A DNA stretch of 64,000 nucleotides from Cohnella sp. AR92 (lineage in GTDB: Bacteria > Bacillota > Bacilli > Paenibacillales > Paenibacillaceae): positions 55,533 to 119,532 of the forward strand of contig NZ_RZJR01000016.1 of the NCBI RefSeq assembly GCF_003990975.1, given 5' to 3'. Every line of letters begins with the position of its first letter. Position 1 is the stretch's first letter. Under the pieces are notes generated by a model, which was given only the letters and a program-made list of their open reading frames with translations, did not search any database and was not told the origin of the DNA. Shown here one piece after another: positions 38,115 to 46,990 of this stretch. A program made the translations under genes and the position numbers.

Positions 38115-38258
38115 TGTTGGTCTGTGACTGTGCGATGATGCGAGAGGTTGCCGACACACCCGGCCCCTTTGCCATAGGGTGGCTAGAGGGAGCTTGTCGG
38201 GTTATTCTCGCGGAGTATGTCCGATTCCAAAATTGGGCGAATGAAGGAGGGAATTTCT
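38115..38258 (+). promoter_or_regulatory. Structured leader of the S10 operon
   Basis: About 145 bases before rpsJ. Outer pairing GCGAGA (38140-38145) with TCTCGC (38206-38211) and CCGACA (38151-38156) with TGTCGG (38195-38200) enclose smaller C-rich/G-rich hairpins around 38163-38188. The fold fits an autoregulatory ribosomal leader. The 110 bases upstream of the promoter show nothing else. Confidence 0.65.
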
Positions 38259-38567
38259 ATGGCAAAGCAAAAAATCCGTATCCGTTTGAAGGCTTACGAT
38301 CACCGCATTCTTGATCAATCCGCGGAGAAGATCGTTGAAACGGCAAAGCGCACGGGTGCCGGCGTATCCGGTCCGATCCCGCTGCCGACCGAGAAGCAAG
38401 TCATTACGATCTTGCGCGCGGTCCACAAGTACAAGGATTCGCGTGAGCAGTTCGAAATGCGCACGCACAAGCGCTTGATTGACATCGTCAATCCTACGCC
38501 GCAAACGGTAGACGCGCTGATGCGCCTTGACCTGCCGTCCGGCGTGGATATCGAAATCAAGCTTTAA
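38259..38567 (+). CDS. rpsJ: 30S ribosomal protein S10
   Basis: A 102-residue protein (NusE) of the 30S head that also joins the NusB antitermination complex. MAKQKIRIRLKAYDHR is the canonical start after AAGGAGGG, and the loop GPIPLPTEKQVITILRA is intact. It heads the long S10-spc-alpha ribosomal block. The gap to rplC is 43 bases. Confidence 0.98.
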   Translation: MAKQKIRIRLKAYDHRILDQSAEKIVETAKRTGAGVSGPIPLPTEKQVITILRAVHKYKDSREQFEMRTHKRLIDIVNPTPQTVDALMRLDLPSGVDIEIKL

Positions 38568-38610
38568 TAATTATCAACAGATCATTTGAAGAAGGAAAAG
38601 AGGTGTCAAC

Positions 38611-39231
38611 ATGAAAGGAATCTTGGGACGTAAGATCGGAATGACTCAAGTGTTCGCCGCAGACGGAAGCGTCGTGCCGGTAACCGTAGTCGAAGCAACT
38701 CCGAACGTCGTTCTGCAGGTTAAGACTGCGGAGAACGATGCATACGAAGCGGTTCAGCTTGGTTTCGCAGACAAGCGCGAGAAGCTCTCGAACAAGCCTG
38801 CTATCGGCCATGCCAAAAAAGCCAACACTGGCCCCAAGCGCTTCATTCGCGAAATCAGCGGTTCGCAAGACCTCGAGGTCGGTGCGGAAGTCAAAGTTGA
38901 CGTATTTGCTGAGGGAGAGTTTGTTGACGTTACGGGTATTTCTAAGGGTAAGGGAACGGCTGGCGCCATCAAGCGTTGGGGCTTCCAACGCGGTAAGATG
39001 ACGCACGGTTCCAAGTACCACCGCGGTAACGGTTCGCTCGCAACGATCCGCGACGCTAACCGCGTACCGAAGGGCAAGAAGATGCACGGCCGTCTTGGCA
39101 GCGAAACGATCACGGTTCAAAACCTGGAGATCGTCAAGGTTGACCTTGAGCGCAACGTGCTTCTGATCAAGGGCTCCGTACCAGGCGCTCGCAACAGCTA
39201 CCTCAAAATCCGCGCAGCGGTAAAGAAATAA
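38611..39231 (+). CDS. rplC: 50S ribosomal protein L3
   Basis: A 206-residue early assembly protein reaching toward the peptidyl-transferase centre. MKGILGRKIGMTQVF is the family start, and the extended loop GFQRGKMTHGSKYHRGNGS is intact. The ribosome binding site is AAAGAGGTG. It is followed 29 bases later by rplD. Confidence 0.98.
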   Translation: MKGILGRKIGMTQVFAADGSVVPVTVVEATPNVVLQVKTAENDAYEAVQLGFADKREKLSNKPAIGHAKKANTGPKRFIREISGSQDLEVGAEVKVDVFAEGEFVDVTGISKGKGTAGAIKRWGFQRGKMTHGSKYHRGNGSLATIRDANRVPKGKKMHGRLGSETITVQNLEIVKVDLERNVLLIKGSVPGARNSYLKIRAAVKK

Positions 39232-39260
39232 GAACTGCTTAAGAAAGGAGGACCACTCTC

Positions 39261-39884
39261 ATGCCAAAAGTGTCTGTATATAACGTAAGCGGCAGCCAAG
39301 TAGGCGAGCTCGAACTGGCAGAGAACATTTTCGGCGTTAACCCGAATACTCATGTTCTTCACAGCGCGATCGTTCTGCAACAAGCTTCCGTACGTCAAGG
39401 TACGCACAAAACGAAAGGCCGTTCCGAAGTTCGCGGTGGCGGTCGTAAACCATGGAAACAAAAGGGCACAGGACGCGCTCGTCAAGGCTCGATCCGTTCC
39501 CCGCAATGGAAGGGCGGCGGTGTCGTCTTCGGACCAACTCCGCGCAGCTACGGCTTCAAGCTTCCTCGTAAAGTTCGCCGTCTGGCGATCAAGTCGGCTC
39601 TGTCCAGCAAGGTAATCGGGAACGAAATCATCGTTCTGGATCAACTGAACCTGGCTGCTCCGAAGACGAAGGAATTCGCGAAGATCCTGAACAACCTCAA
39701 GGTAGAACGTAAGGCTCTGGTCGTTACGGCTGACTACGAGGATAATGTGGCGCTGTCCGCACGCAACATTCCTGGAGTGAAGTTCGTCTCCGCTACAGGT
39801 ATCAACGTGCTTGACATCATGGTGCATGATAAGCTTATCATCACCAAAGATGCGGTCGCCAAAGTCGAGGAGGTGTTCGCGTAA
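39261..39884 (+). CDS. rplD: 50S ribosomal protein L4
   Basis: A 207-residue tunnel-lining protein. The loop KPWKQKGTGRARQGSIRSPQ, where macrolide-resistance changes occur, looks wild type. L4 is a common feedback regulator of the S10 operon. Its stop overlaps the rplW start by one base, so translation is coupled. Confidence 0.98.
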   Translation: MPKVSVYNVSGSQVGELELAENIFGVNPNTHVLHSAIVLQQASVRQGTHKTKGRSEVRGGGRKPWKQKGTGRARQGSIRSPQWKGGGVVFGPTPRSYGFKLPRKVRRLAIKSALSSKVIGNEIIVLDQLNLAAPKTKEFAKILNNLKVERKALVVTADYEDNVALSARNIPGVKFVSATGINVLDIMVHDKLIITKDAVAKVEEVFA

Positions 39885-40177
39885 TGAAAAACCCTCGCGA
39901 TATTATCAAGCGTCCGGTCATTACCGAGCGCACGAGTGAATTCATCGAACAACTGAAATACGTGTTCGAAGTGGATCTCAGAGCTAACAAGACCGAAATC
40001 AAGCTTGCTATCGAAGCCATCTTCGGCGTTAAGGTCGCAAGCGTAAATACGCTTCGCATGCCGGCTAAGCCTCGTCGCTACGGCCGTCACAACGGCTACA
40101 CTTCCGAATGGAAGAAAGCGATCGTTCAACTGGCCGAAGGCAGCAAGCCGCTCGAATTCTTCGAAGCATCCGTATAA
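39884..40177 (+). CDS. rplW: 50S ribosomal protein L23
   Basis: A 97-residue protein at the tunnel exit, docking site for trigger factor and signal recognition particle. KRPVITERTSE, the basic loop MPAKPRRYGRHNGYTSEWKKA and the end KPLEFFEASV are complete. Its ATG overlaps the rplD stop (TAATG). The gap to rplB is 29 bases. Confidence 0.98.
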   Translation: MKNPRDIIKRPVITERTSEFIEQLKYVFEVDLRANKTEIKLAIEAIFGVKVASVNTLRMPAKPRRYGRHNGYTSEWKKAIVQLAEGSKPLEFFEASV

Positions 40178-40206
40178 CAAGTCTCTAAAGTAAGGAGGGA
40201 AACCAA

Positions 40207-41034
40207 GTGGCAGTTAAAAAGTTTAACCCGACATCGCCAAGCCGTCGTCAAATGACGATGTCCACGTTCGAGGAAGTAACGACTTCGACTCCCGAGAAAT
40301 CGCTTCTCGCCCCTCTGCCTAAGCGCGGCGGACGTAACCACCAAGGTAAGATTACGGTTCGTCACCAAGGCGGCGGTCACAAGCGTAAGTACCGGATCAT
40401 CGACTTCAAGCGTAACAAGGACGGCGTTCCTGGACGCGTTGCGTCGATCGAATACGATCCAAACCGTACTTCTTACATCGCACTGATCAACTACCTGGAC
40501 GGAGAGAAGCGTTACATCATCGCTCCTAAGGGACTGAAGGTCGGCGACGAAATCGTGTCCGGCGCAGAAGCCGACATCAAGGTGGGCAACGCCCTTCCGC
40601 TGGAGAACATTCCGGTCGGTACGGTTATCCACAACATCGAGCTGAAGCCAGGTAAGGGCGGACAATTGGTTCGCGCAGCCGGTACGGAAGCTCAATTGCT
40701 CGGTAAGGAAGACGTTTATGTAACGATTCGTCTGACTTCCGGCGAAATCCGCAAGGTCCTGAAGCAATGCCGCGCTACCGTTGGTTCCGTAGGCAACCAA
40801 GACCACGAACTGATCAACATCGGTAAAGCAGGACGCAATCGTAACCTGGGCAAACGTCCAGTCGTTCGCGGTGTCGTCATGAACCCGGTAGATCACCCTC
40901 ACGGTGGTGGCGAAGGCCGCGCTCCGATCGGCCGCAAATCCCCGATGTCTCCTTGGGGCAAGCCGACGCTCGGTTACAAGACCCGCAAGAAGAAGAAAGC
41001 ATCCAGCCAATATATCGTACGTCGCCGCAAGTAA
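40207..41034 (+). CDS. rplB: 50S ribosomal protein L2
   Basis: A 275-residue protein essential for subunit joining and peptidyl transfer. The conserved VMNPVDHPHGGGEGRAP contains the functional His. The GTG start follows AAGGAGGG and matches the family start MAVKKFNPTSPSRR. It is read with rplW and rpsS. Confidence 0.98.
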   Translation: MAVKKFNPTSPSRRQMTMSTFEEVTTSTPEKSLLAPLPKRGGRNHQGKITVRHQGGGHKRKYRIIDFKRNKDGVPGRVASIEYDPNRTSYIALINYLDGEKRYIIAPKGLKVGDEIVSGAEADIKVGNALPLENIPVGTVIHNIELKPGKGGQLVRAAGTEAQLLGKEDVYVTIRLTSGEIRKVLKQCRATVGSVGNQDHELINIGKAGRNRNLGKRPVVRGVVMNPVDHPHGGGEGRAPIGRKSPMSPWGKPTLGYKTRKKKKASSQYIVRRRK

Positions 41035-41097
41035 AGGCCGTACGCCGGGTGGCGATAACGGCCAACCCTCACTCTGGGTTGAAGGGAGGATTTTACC

Positions 41098-41379
41098 ATG
41101 GGTCGCAGCTTAAAAAAAGGGCCTTTTATCGACGACTACCTGCTTAAGAAGGTAGACGCGCTTAACGAAGGCAGCAAGAAGGTTGTAATCAAAACGTGGT
41201 CCCGCCGCTCTACGATTTTCCCGCAGTTCGTCGGACACACGTTCGCTGTATACGACGGCCGCAAGCATGTTCCGGTTTACGTATCGGAAGACATGGTCGG
41301 TCACAAGCTCGGTGAGTTCGCTCCGACGCGTACTTACAAGGGACACACCGACGACGACAAGAAGACAGGCAAGCGATAA
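41098..41379 (+). CDS. rpsS: 30S ribosomal protein S19
   Basis: A 93-residue head protein that contacts 23S rRNA bridges and S13. MGRSLKKGPFIDDYLLKK and the motif FVGHTFAVYDGRKHVPV are standard. The ribosome binding site is AAGGGAGGA. The 63-base gap after rplB has no visible signal. Confidence 0.98.
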   Translation: MGRSLKKGPFIDDYLLKKVDALNEGSKKVVIKTWSRRSTIFPQFVGHTFAVYDGRKHVPVYVSEDMVGHKLGEFAPTRTYKGHTDDDKKTGKR

Positions 41380-41432
41380 GAACTCTATGTCCGGGCAACC
41401 GGTGCACGTAACGCAAGAGAGGAGGTACATCG

Positions 41433-41771
41433 ATGTCTCAAGAAGCGAAAGCCGTAGCGAGCTACATTCGCATTCCGGCACGTAAGGTTCGACTGGTTGT
41501 CGACCTGATTCGCGGCAAGAAGGTTGGCGAAGCGATCGCCATCCTGCGCCACACTCCGCGCTCCGCATCTCCTGTTCTGGAGAAGTTGCTGAACTCTGCC
41601 GTGGCGAACGCTGAGCACAACTACCAACTGGACGTGAACAAGCTGGTGATCAGCCAAGCTTATGTCAATGAAGGCCCGACCCTGAAGCGGTTCCAGCCTC
41701 GTTCGCAAGGTCGCGCGTTCAGTATCTTCAAGCGGTCCAGCCACATCACGCTGGTCGTATCCGAAAAATAA
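41433..41771 (+). CDS. rplV: 50S ribosomal protein L22
   Basis: A 112-residue protein contacting all 23S rRNA domains, with a hairpin in the exit tunnel (PTLKRFQPRSQGRAFSI). The start follows GAGAGGAGGT. The length is normal. It is followed 14 bases later by rpsC. Confidence 0.98.
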   Translation: MSQEAKAVASYIRIPARKVRLVVDLIRGKKVGEAIAILRHTPRSASPVLEKLLNSAVANAEHNYQLDVNKLVISQAYVNEGPTLKRFQPRSQGRAFSIFKRSSHITLVVSEK

Positions 41772-41785
41772 GGGAGGGAAAACGT

Positions 41786-42451
41786 GTGGGTCAAAAAGTA
41801 AATCCCGTTGGTCTTCGCATCGGCGTCATCCGCGATTGGGAATCCAAGTGGTACGCTGACAAAGATTTCGGCACCCTTCTGATGGAGGATGTCAAAATCC
41901 GCGAATTCCTCAAAAATAAACTTAAAGACGCAGCTGTATCTCGCTTCGAGATCGAGCGCGCAGCTAACCGCGTGAACGTAACTATCCACACTGCCAAGCC
42001 GGGTATGGTTATCGGTAAGGGCGGTTCGGAAGTGGAAGTTATCCGCGGCGAACTGACGAAGCTTACGAACGGCAAGAAGGTACACATCAACATCTCCGAG
42101 ATCAAGAATCCGGAATTGGATGCAACTCTCGTTGCTGAAGGCATTGCTCAACAGCTCGAGAAGCGCACTTCGTTCCGCCGCGCGATGAAGCAAGCGATCC
42201 AACGCACGATTCGTCAAGGCGCGAAGGGAATCAAAACGTCGGTCAGCGGACGTCTGGGCGGCGCGGAAATCGCACGTACGGAAGGCTACAGCGAAGGAAC
42301 GGTTCCGCTGCATACACTGCGCGCGGACATCGACTATGGAACGGCAGAAGCGCACACGACTTACGGTCGTATCGGCGTCAAAGTCTGGATCTATCGCGGC
42401 GAAGTCCTTCCTGCTAAGAAGAAGAGAGCAGTTCAGGAAGGAGGCAACTGA
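41786..42451 (+). CDS. rpsC: 30S ribosomal protein S3
   Basis: A 221-residue protein at the mRNA entry site with helicase function. MGQKVNPVGLRIGVI is the family start from GTG at 41786, after AGGGAGGG; the KH domain contains MVIGKGGSEVEVIR. The C-terminal domain ending GEVLPAKKKR is complete. It is two bases from rplP. Confidence 0.98.
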   Translation: MGQKVNPVGLRIGVIRDWESKWYADKDFGTLLMEDVKIREFLKNKLKDAAVSRFEIERAANRVNVTIHTAKPGMVIGKGGSEVEVIRGELTKLTNGKKVHINISEIKNPELDATLVAEGIAQQLEKRTSFRRAMKQAIQRTIRQGAKGIKTSVSGRLGGAEIARTEGYSEGTVPLHTLRADIDYGTAEAHTTYGRIGVKVWIYRGEVLPAKKKRAVQEGGN

Positions 42452-42453
42452 TC

Positions 42454-42891
42454 ATGTTGGTCCCTAAACGCGTCAAACACCGCAAGCAGCACCGCGGTAA
42501 GATGAAAGGCCAAGCCAAAGGCGGCCAAACGGTAGCGTTCGGCGAATACGGCCTTCAAGCTCAAGAGCCTTCTTGGGTAACGAACCGTCAGATCGAAGCC
42601 GCTCGTATTGCCATGACCCGTTACATCAAGCGTGGCGGTAAGGTTTGGATCAAGGTATTCCCTGACAAGCCGATCACCCAGAAGCCTCTCGAAGTCCGGA
42701 TGGGTAGCGGTAAAGGTAACGTCGAGAAGTGGGTAGCCGTCGTTAAGCCGGGCAAGGTCATGTTCGAACTGGCTGGCGTATCCGAGGAAGTTGCACGTGA
42801 AGCGATGCGTCTTGCAGCGCACAAGCTGCCGATCAAGACGAAGTTTGTGAAACGTGAAGAACTGGGTGGTGAAACGAATGAAGGGCAGTGA
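42454..42891 (+). CDS. rplP: 50S ribosomal protein L16
   Basis: A 145-residue protein near the A site. MLVPKRVKHRKQHRGKMKG and the conserved MGSGKGNVEKWVAVV are present. Only two bases separate it from rpsC, and the rpmC start lies inside its last 14 bases, so the three genes are translationally coupled. Confidence 0.98.
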   Translation: MLVPKRVKHRKQHRGKMKGQAKGGQTVAFGEYGLQAQEPSWVTNRQIEAARIAMTRYIKRGGKVWIKVFPDKPITQKPLEVRMGSGKGNVEKWVAVVKPGKVMFELAGVSEEVAREAMRLAAHKLPIKTKFVKREELGGETNEGQ

Positions 42892-43075
42892 GTTCCGTAA
42901 CTTGACGTCCGTCGAGATCGAACAGAAGGTCGCCGGCTTCAAGGAAGAGCTGTTTAACCTCCGTTTCCAACTGGCAACAGGCCAACTGGACAACCCGCAC
43001 CGCATCAGCGAGCTGCGCAAAGAGATTGCCCGGGCCAAAACAATTCTGCGCGAGCGTGAACTCGGCATCGGCTAA
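42878..43075 (+). CDS. rpmC: 50S ribosomal protein L29
   Basis: A 65-residue two-helix protein near the tunnel exit. MKGSEFRNLTSVEIEQKV and the signature NPHRISELRKEIARAKTI are present. The start at 42878, after GGGTGGTG, overlaps rplP by 14 bases; a frame beginning 24 bases earlier is a non-family N-terminus. Confidence 0.97.
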   Translation: MKGSEFRNLTSVEIEQKVAGFKEELFNLRFQLATGQLDNPHRISELRKEIARAKTILRERELGIG

Positions 43076-43121
43076 ACCCCGACTATAAACCCCGAAGACG
43101 CTTCCGGGAAGGAGGATTTCA

Positions 43122-43385
43122 ATGAGCGACCGCAATAACCGCAAGGTGCAGATCGGCAAAGTCGTATCCGACAAGATGGACAAAACGATCGTAGTGGCTG
43201 TCGAAACGTACAAGAAACACAGCCTCTATCACAAGCGCATCAAGTACACGAAGAAATTCAAGGCTCACGACGAGAACAACGACGCGAAGATCGGCGATAC
43301 CGTGAAGATCATGGAGACCCGCCCGCTTTCGAAGGATAAGAACTGGCGCCTTGTTGAAATTACTGAGAAAGCCGTTATTCTGTAA
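43122..43385 (+). CDS. rpsQ: 30S ribosomal protein S17
   Basis: An 87-residue OB-fold protein binding 16S rRNA helix 11. KVQIGKVVSDKMDKTIVV and GDTVKIMETRPLSKDKNWRL are conserved. The ribosome binding site is GGAAGGAGGA. It is 46 bases after rpmC. Confidence 0.98.
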   Translation: MSDRNNRKVQIGKVVSDKMDKTIVVAVETYKKHSLYHKRIKYTKKFKAHDENNDAKIGDTVKIMETRPLSKDKNWRLVEITEKAVIL

Positions 43386-43421
43386 CGCGACCTCACCGTT
43401 TACTGAAAGGAGGACCTAACG

Positions 43422-43790
43422 ATGATTCAACCGTTTACGAGATTGGCTGTTGCCGACAACTCCGGTGCCAAAGAACTGATGTGCATCCGCGTGCTTGGCG
43501 GTACAGGACGTCGTGTCGGCCACATCGGCGATCTGATCGTTGCTTCCGTAAAACAAGCAACACCAGGCGGCGTTGTCAAGAAAGGCGATGTCGTGAAGTG
43601 TGTTATCGTCCGTACGAAGCGTTCTGTACGCCGTAAAGATGGTTCCTATATCGCGTTCGACGAGAACGCAGCCGTAATCGTCAAAGAAGACAAGAGCCCG
43701 CGCGGCACTCGTATCTTTGGACCAGTCGCTCGCGAACTTCGCGACCGCGACTTCATGAAAATCATTTCCCTGGCTCCGGAAGTTCTGTAA
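43422..43790 (+). CDS. rplN: 50S ribosomal protein L14
   Basis: A 122-residue protein at the subunit interface and binding site of the silencing factor RsfS. MIQPFTRLAVADNSGAKE and the end FMKIISLAPEVL are canonical. AAAGGAGGA lies before the start. It is the usual partner of rplX, 42 bases on. Confidence 0.98.
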   Translation: MIQPFTRLAVADNSGAKELMCIRVLGGTGRRVGHIGDLIVASVKQATPGGVVKKGDVVKCVIVRTKRSVRRKDGSYIAFDENAAVIVKEDKSPRGTRIFGPVARELRDRDFMKIISLAPEVL

Positions 43791-43832
43791 TCCGGCTGAT
43801 GCTCATGGAGAAACACTCAAGGAGGTGTACCC

Positions 43833-44186
43833 ATGCCCCGTTTGAAAAAAGTGCTTGAATCGCACAACAATAAGCTGCACGTGAAGAAGGATGATACGGT
43901 CATCGTCATCACCGGCAAAGACAAGGGTAAGAAAGGCCGAGTAATCGCCGCTTATCCACGCGAGAACCGCGTTTTGGTCGAAGGCGTGAATATGGTCAAG
44001 AAGCATACCCGCCCGAGCATGAACAACCAACAAGGCGGTATCATCGAGCAAGAAGCTCCGATCCACGTATCCAACGTCATGATCGCGGATCCGAAGGACG
44101 GCAAGCCGACCCGTATCGGCTACAAGGTGCTTGAGAACGGCAAGAAAGTCCGTATCGCTAAGCGCTCCGGTCAAGAAATCGATTAA
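43833..44186 (+). CDS. rplX: 50S ribosomal protein L24
   Basis: A 117-residue assembly-initiator protein with a KOW motif (DTVIVITGKDKGKKGRVIA). It is slightly longer than the B. subtilis form because of an extra N-terminal stretch (MPRLKKVLESHNNK). The ribosome binding site is AAGGAGGTG. It lies 35 bases before rplE. Confidence 0.97.
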   Translation: MPRLKKVLESHNNKLHVKKDDTVIVITGKDKGKKGRVIAAYPRENRVLVEGVNMVKKHTRPSMNNQQGGIIEQEAPIHVSNVMIADPKDGKPTRIGYKVLENGKKVRIAKRSGQEID

Positions 44187-44221
44187 TCCAAGTACAGACG
44201 GAAAGGAGGTCACTGTGACAA

Positions 44222-44764
44222 ATGGCAGCAAGAATGAAAGAACGTTTCCAGAATGAAGTAACTCCTGCTCTTATGCAGAAGTTCAGCTACAAGTCGGTCA
44301 TGCAAGTGCCGAAGGTAGAGAAGGTTGTCATTAACATGGGCGTAGGCGACGCGGTTCAAAACTCCAAGGTTCTGGATTCCGCCGTTGAAGATCTTCAGAA
44401 GATCGCTGGTCAGAAGCCGGTAATCACCCGTGCCAAGAAGTCCATCGCAGGCTTCCGCCTTCGTGAGAACGCGCCGATCGGTGCAAAGGTCACGCTGCGC
44501 GGCGACCGCATGTACTACTTCCTTGACAAGCTGTTCAACATCTCTCTTCCTCGCGTACGCGACTTCCACGGTGTGTCGAGCAAGGCGTTCGACGGTCGCG
44601 GCAACTATACGCTTGGTTTGAAGGAACAGCTGATCTTCCCGGAAATCGAGTACGACAAAGTCGACAAGATTCGCGGGATGGATATTGTTATCGTAACGAC
44701 GGCTAATTCGGACGAAGAAGCGCGTGAACTGCTGACCCAACTGGGCATGCCGTTCACGAAGTGA
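44222..44764 (+). CDS. rplE: 50S ribosomal protein L5
   Basis: A 180-residue protein holding 5S rRNA in the central protuberance. VPKVEKVVINMGVGDA and RDFHGVSSKAFDGRGNYTLG are standard. AAAGGAGGT is 11 bases upstream of the ATG, a slightly long spacing; the GTG between them is out of frame. Confidence 0.97.
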   Translation: MAARMKERFQNEVTPALMQKFSYKSVMQVPKVEKVVINMGVGDAVQNSKVLDSAVEDLQKIAGQKPVITRAKKSIAGFRLRENAPIGAKVTLRGDRMYYFLDKLFNISLPRVRDFHGVSSKAFDGRGNYTLGLKEQLIFPEIEYDKVDKIRGMDIVIVTTANSDEEARELLTQLGMPFTK

Positions 44765-44816
44765 CGTCGCCCACCTGGCCTTGAGCCAAGGGACCCATTG
44801 GGAGGTGTGAAAGCAA

Positions 44817-45002
44817 GTGGCAAAAACGTCGATGAAGATTAAGCAACAACGCCCGCCGAAGTTCCAAGTCCGTGCTTACACGCGGTGCGAGCGTTGCGGA
44901 CGTCCGCACTCCGTATTGCAAAAGTTCAAGATTTGCCGGATTTGTTTCCGTGAGTTGGCATACAAAGGCCAGATTCCTGGCGTTAAAAAAGCGAGCTGGT
45001 AA
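44817..45002 (+). CDS. rpsN: 30S ribosomal protein S14, zinc-binding type
   Basis: A 61-residue type Z S14: two CxxC pairs (CERCGRPHSVLQKFKICRIC) bind zinc. Together with the zinc L33 at 16497 it points to a zinc-replete default ribosome; zinc-free paralogues would be encoded elsewhere if present. The GTG start follows GGGAGGTG. Confidence 0.98.
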   Translation: MAKTSMKIKQQRPPKFQVRAYTRCERCGRPHSVLQKFKICRICFRELAYKGQIPGVKKASW

Positions 45003-45032
45003 TCAGCCTAGTTCGGGAAGGAGGTTTACCCC

Positions 45033-45431
45033 ATGGTTATGTCTGATCCCATTGCAGATATGCTTACGCGCATTCGCAACGCGAATCTGGTGCGTCACGA
45101 GACGGTTGAACTGCCAGCCTCTACCGTGAAAAAGCAAATCGCAGAAATCCTCAAGCGTGAAGGCTTCATCCGTGATGCTGAATACGTTGAGGACAACAAG
45201 CAAGGGTTGATCCGTATTTTCTTGAAGTACGGACCTAACAACGAGCGTGTTATTACGGGCCTGAAGCGCATTAGTAAGCCTGGCCTGCGCGTATACACGA
45301 AGTCGAACGAAGTACCTCGCGTACTGGGCGGCCTCGGCATCGCGATCATCTCTACATCCAAAGGCATCGTAACCGATAAGGAAGCCCGTCAAGGGAAGTC
45401 CGGCGGCGAAGTGCTCTGCTACGTTTGGTAA
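45033..45431 (+). CDS. rpsH: 30S ribosomal protein S8
   Basis: A 132-residue 16S rRNA central-domain protein, often the translational repressor of the spc operon. VMSDPIADMLTRIRNAN and the end ISTSKGIVTDKEARQGKSGG are conserved. AAGGAGGT is seven bases before the first ATG, so that start is preferred to the one two codons later. Confidence 0.98.
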   Translation: MVMSDPIADMLTRIRNANLVRHETVELPASTVKKQIAEILKREGFIRDAEYVEDNKQGLIRIFLKYGPNNERVITGLKRISKPGLRVYTKSNEVPRVLGGLGIAIISTSKGIVTDKEARQGKSGGEVLCYVW

Positions 45432-45461
45432 TAGAACCCGCACAAGATAGGAGGTGTACCC

Positions 45462-46004
45462 ATGTCCCGTATCGGACGTAAACCGATCCAGGTGCCTAAC
45501 GGCGTGGACGTGAACCTGGATAACAATACGATTACGGTCAAAGGCCCTAAGGGAACTTTGTCCCGTGAATTGCACAAAGATATGAAGGTAACGGTCGAAT
45601 CGAACGTTATCAACGTTGAGAGACCTTCCGATCAGAAGCTTCACCGCTCTCTGCACGGTACGACGCGCAGCGTCGTCGCTAACATGGTTAGCGGTGTAAC
45701 GGATGGCTTCTCGAAGAGCCTTGAGCTGGTTGGCGTAGGTTACCGTGCAAGTAAGTCGGGCGAGAAGCTCGTACTGAACGTTGGTTACTCTCATCCGGTC
45801 GAGTTCGTTCCTGAGAAAGGCATCGAATTCGAAGTTCCTGCTCAGAACAAGATCATCATCAAGGGCATCGACAAGGAAGCTGTCGGCTCTATCGCTGCCA
45901 AGGTGCGCGACGTTCGTCCGCCAGAGCCTTACAAAGGCAAAGGCATCAAGTACGAAGGCGAGCGCATTATCCGCAAGGAAGGCAAGGCAGGTAAGAAGAA
46001 ATAA
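45462..46004 (+). CDS. rplF: 50S ribosomal protein L6
   Basis: A 180-residue protein near the sarcin-ricin loop. MSRIGRKPIQVPNGVDV and the C-terminal signature PPEPYKGKGIKYEGERI are present. AGGAGGTG precedes the start. A 73-base gap leads to rplR. Confidence 0.98.
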   Translation: MSRIGRKPIQVPNGVDVNLDNNTITVKGPKGTLSRELHKDMKVTVESNVINVERPSDQKLHRSLHGTTRSVVANMVSGVTDGFSKSLELVGVGYRASKSGEKLVLNVGYSHPVEFVPEKGIEFEVPAQNKIIIKGIDKEAVGSIAAKVRDVRPPEPYKGKGIKYEGERIIRKEGKAGKKK

Positions 46005-46077
46005 TAAAACGAAGTTGCGGGTGGCTTGAGAAGCGAATCATAAGCTGCCCAGATGCAACCGTTAAGGAGAGCTCTAA

Positions 46078-46446
46078 ATGATTACCAAAGGCGATAAGAA
46101 CAAAGCCCGTCTGAAGCGCCACCTTCGCGTGCGCAAGAAGATCAGCGGCACCAACGAACGTCCGCGTCTGTCCGTGTTCCGTTCCTCGAAGCACATCTAC
46201 GCGCAACTGATCGACGATATCAAGGGCGTAACCCTGGCTTCCGCTTCGACGGTTGACAAGGAGATCGCAAGCGAGATCAAGAACGGCGGCAACGTCGAGT
46301 CCGCAAGCAAGGTTGGCGAACTGATCGCCAAGCGTGCTCTGGCTAAGGGATATAACAACGTCGTGTTCGATCGCGGCGGCTACCTGTACCATGGACGTAT
46401 TCAAGCTCTGGCGAACGCAGCTCGCGAAGCTGGTCTCCAGTTCTAA
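46078..46446 (+). CDS. rplR: 50S ribosomal protein L18
   Basis: A 122-residue 5S rRNA-binding protein. The basic N-terminal tail (KARLKRHLRVRKKI) and RPRLSVFRSSKHIYAQLID are typical, and the C-terminal FDRGGYLYHGRIQALANAAREAGL is complete. The ribosome binding site is AAGGAGAG. Confidence 0.98.
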   Translation: MITKGDKNKARLKRHLRVRKKISGTNERPRLSVFRSSKHIYAQLIDDIKGVTLASASTVDKEIASEIKNGGNVESASKVGELIAKRALAKGYNNVVFDRGGYLYHGRIQALANAAREAGLQF

Positions 46447-46479
46447 AAATCAAATTTTGACACAAGGAGGGTAAACGAC

Positions 46480-46977
46480 TTGCGTGTAGATCCAAACACA
46501 TTGGAACTGACTGAAAAGATGGTTCAGATCAACCGCGTTGCCAAGGTCGTCAAGGGCGGTCGCCGTTTCAGCTTTAGCGCACTCGTCGTTGTCGGAGACG
46601 GCAAAGGCTGGGTTGGCGCAGGAATCGGCAAAGCAGGCGAAGTTCCTGACGCGATTCGCAAAGGCATCGAAGATGCCAAGAAAAATCTGATTTACATTCC
46701 GCTGGTCGGCACGACGATTCCGCACGCTGTTACGGGACACTTCGGCGCCGGCAAAGTGCTGCTGAAACCGGCATCGGAAGGTACGGGCGTTATCGCGGGC
46801 GGCCCTGTCCGCGCAGTGCTCGAACTCGCCGGAGTCGGCGACATTTTGACGAAATCGCTCGGCTCTTCCAACTCCATGAACATGGTTAATGCAACGTTGG
46901 AAGGACTTTCCCGACTGAAGCGCGCTGAAGATGTAGCGAAACTCCGCGGTAAGACCGTGGAAGAGCTGTTGGGTTAA
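46480..46977 (+). CDS. rpsE: 30S ribosomal protein S5
   Basis: A 165-residue protein shaping the mRNA entry site and decoding fidelity. The domain GRRFSFSALVVVGDGKGWVG carries the loop where spectinomycin resistance arises and looks wild type. The TTG start follows AAGGAGGG by nine bases. It is 13 bases before rpmD. Confidence 0.97.
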   Translation: MRVDPNTLELTEKMVQINRVAKVVKGGRRFSFSALVVVGDGKGWVGAGIGKAGEVPDAIRKGIEDAKKNLIYIPLVGTTIPHAVTGHFGAGKVLLKPASEGTGVIAGGPVRAVLELAGVGDILTKSLGSSNSMNMVNATLEGLSRLKRAEDVAKLRGKTVEELLG

Positions 46978-46990
46978 GGAGGGGTACGAA

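Noticed and set aside
38114..38314. Open frame across the S10 leader and the start of rpsJ
   Set aside because: Overlaps rpsJ in another frame and lies in a structured leader.
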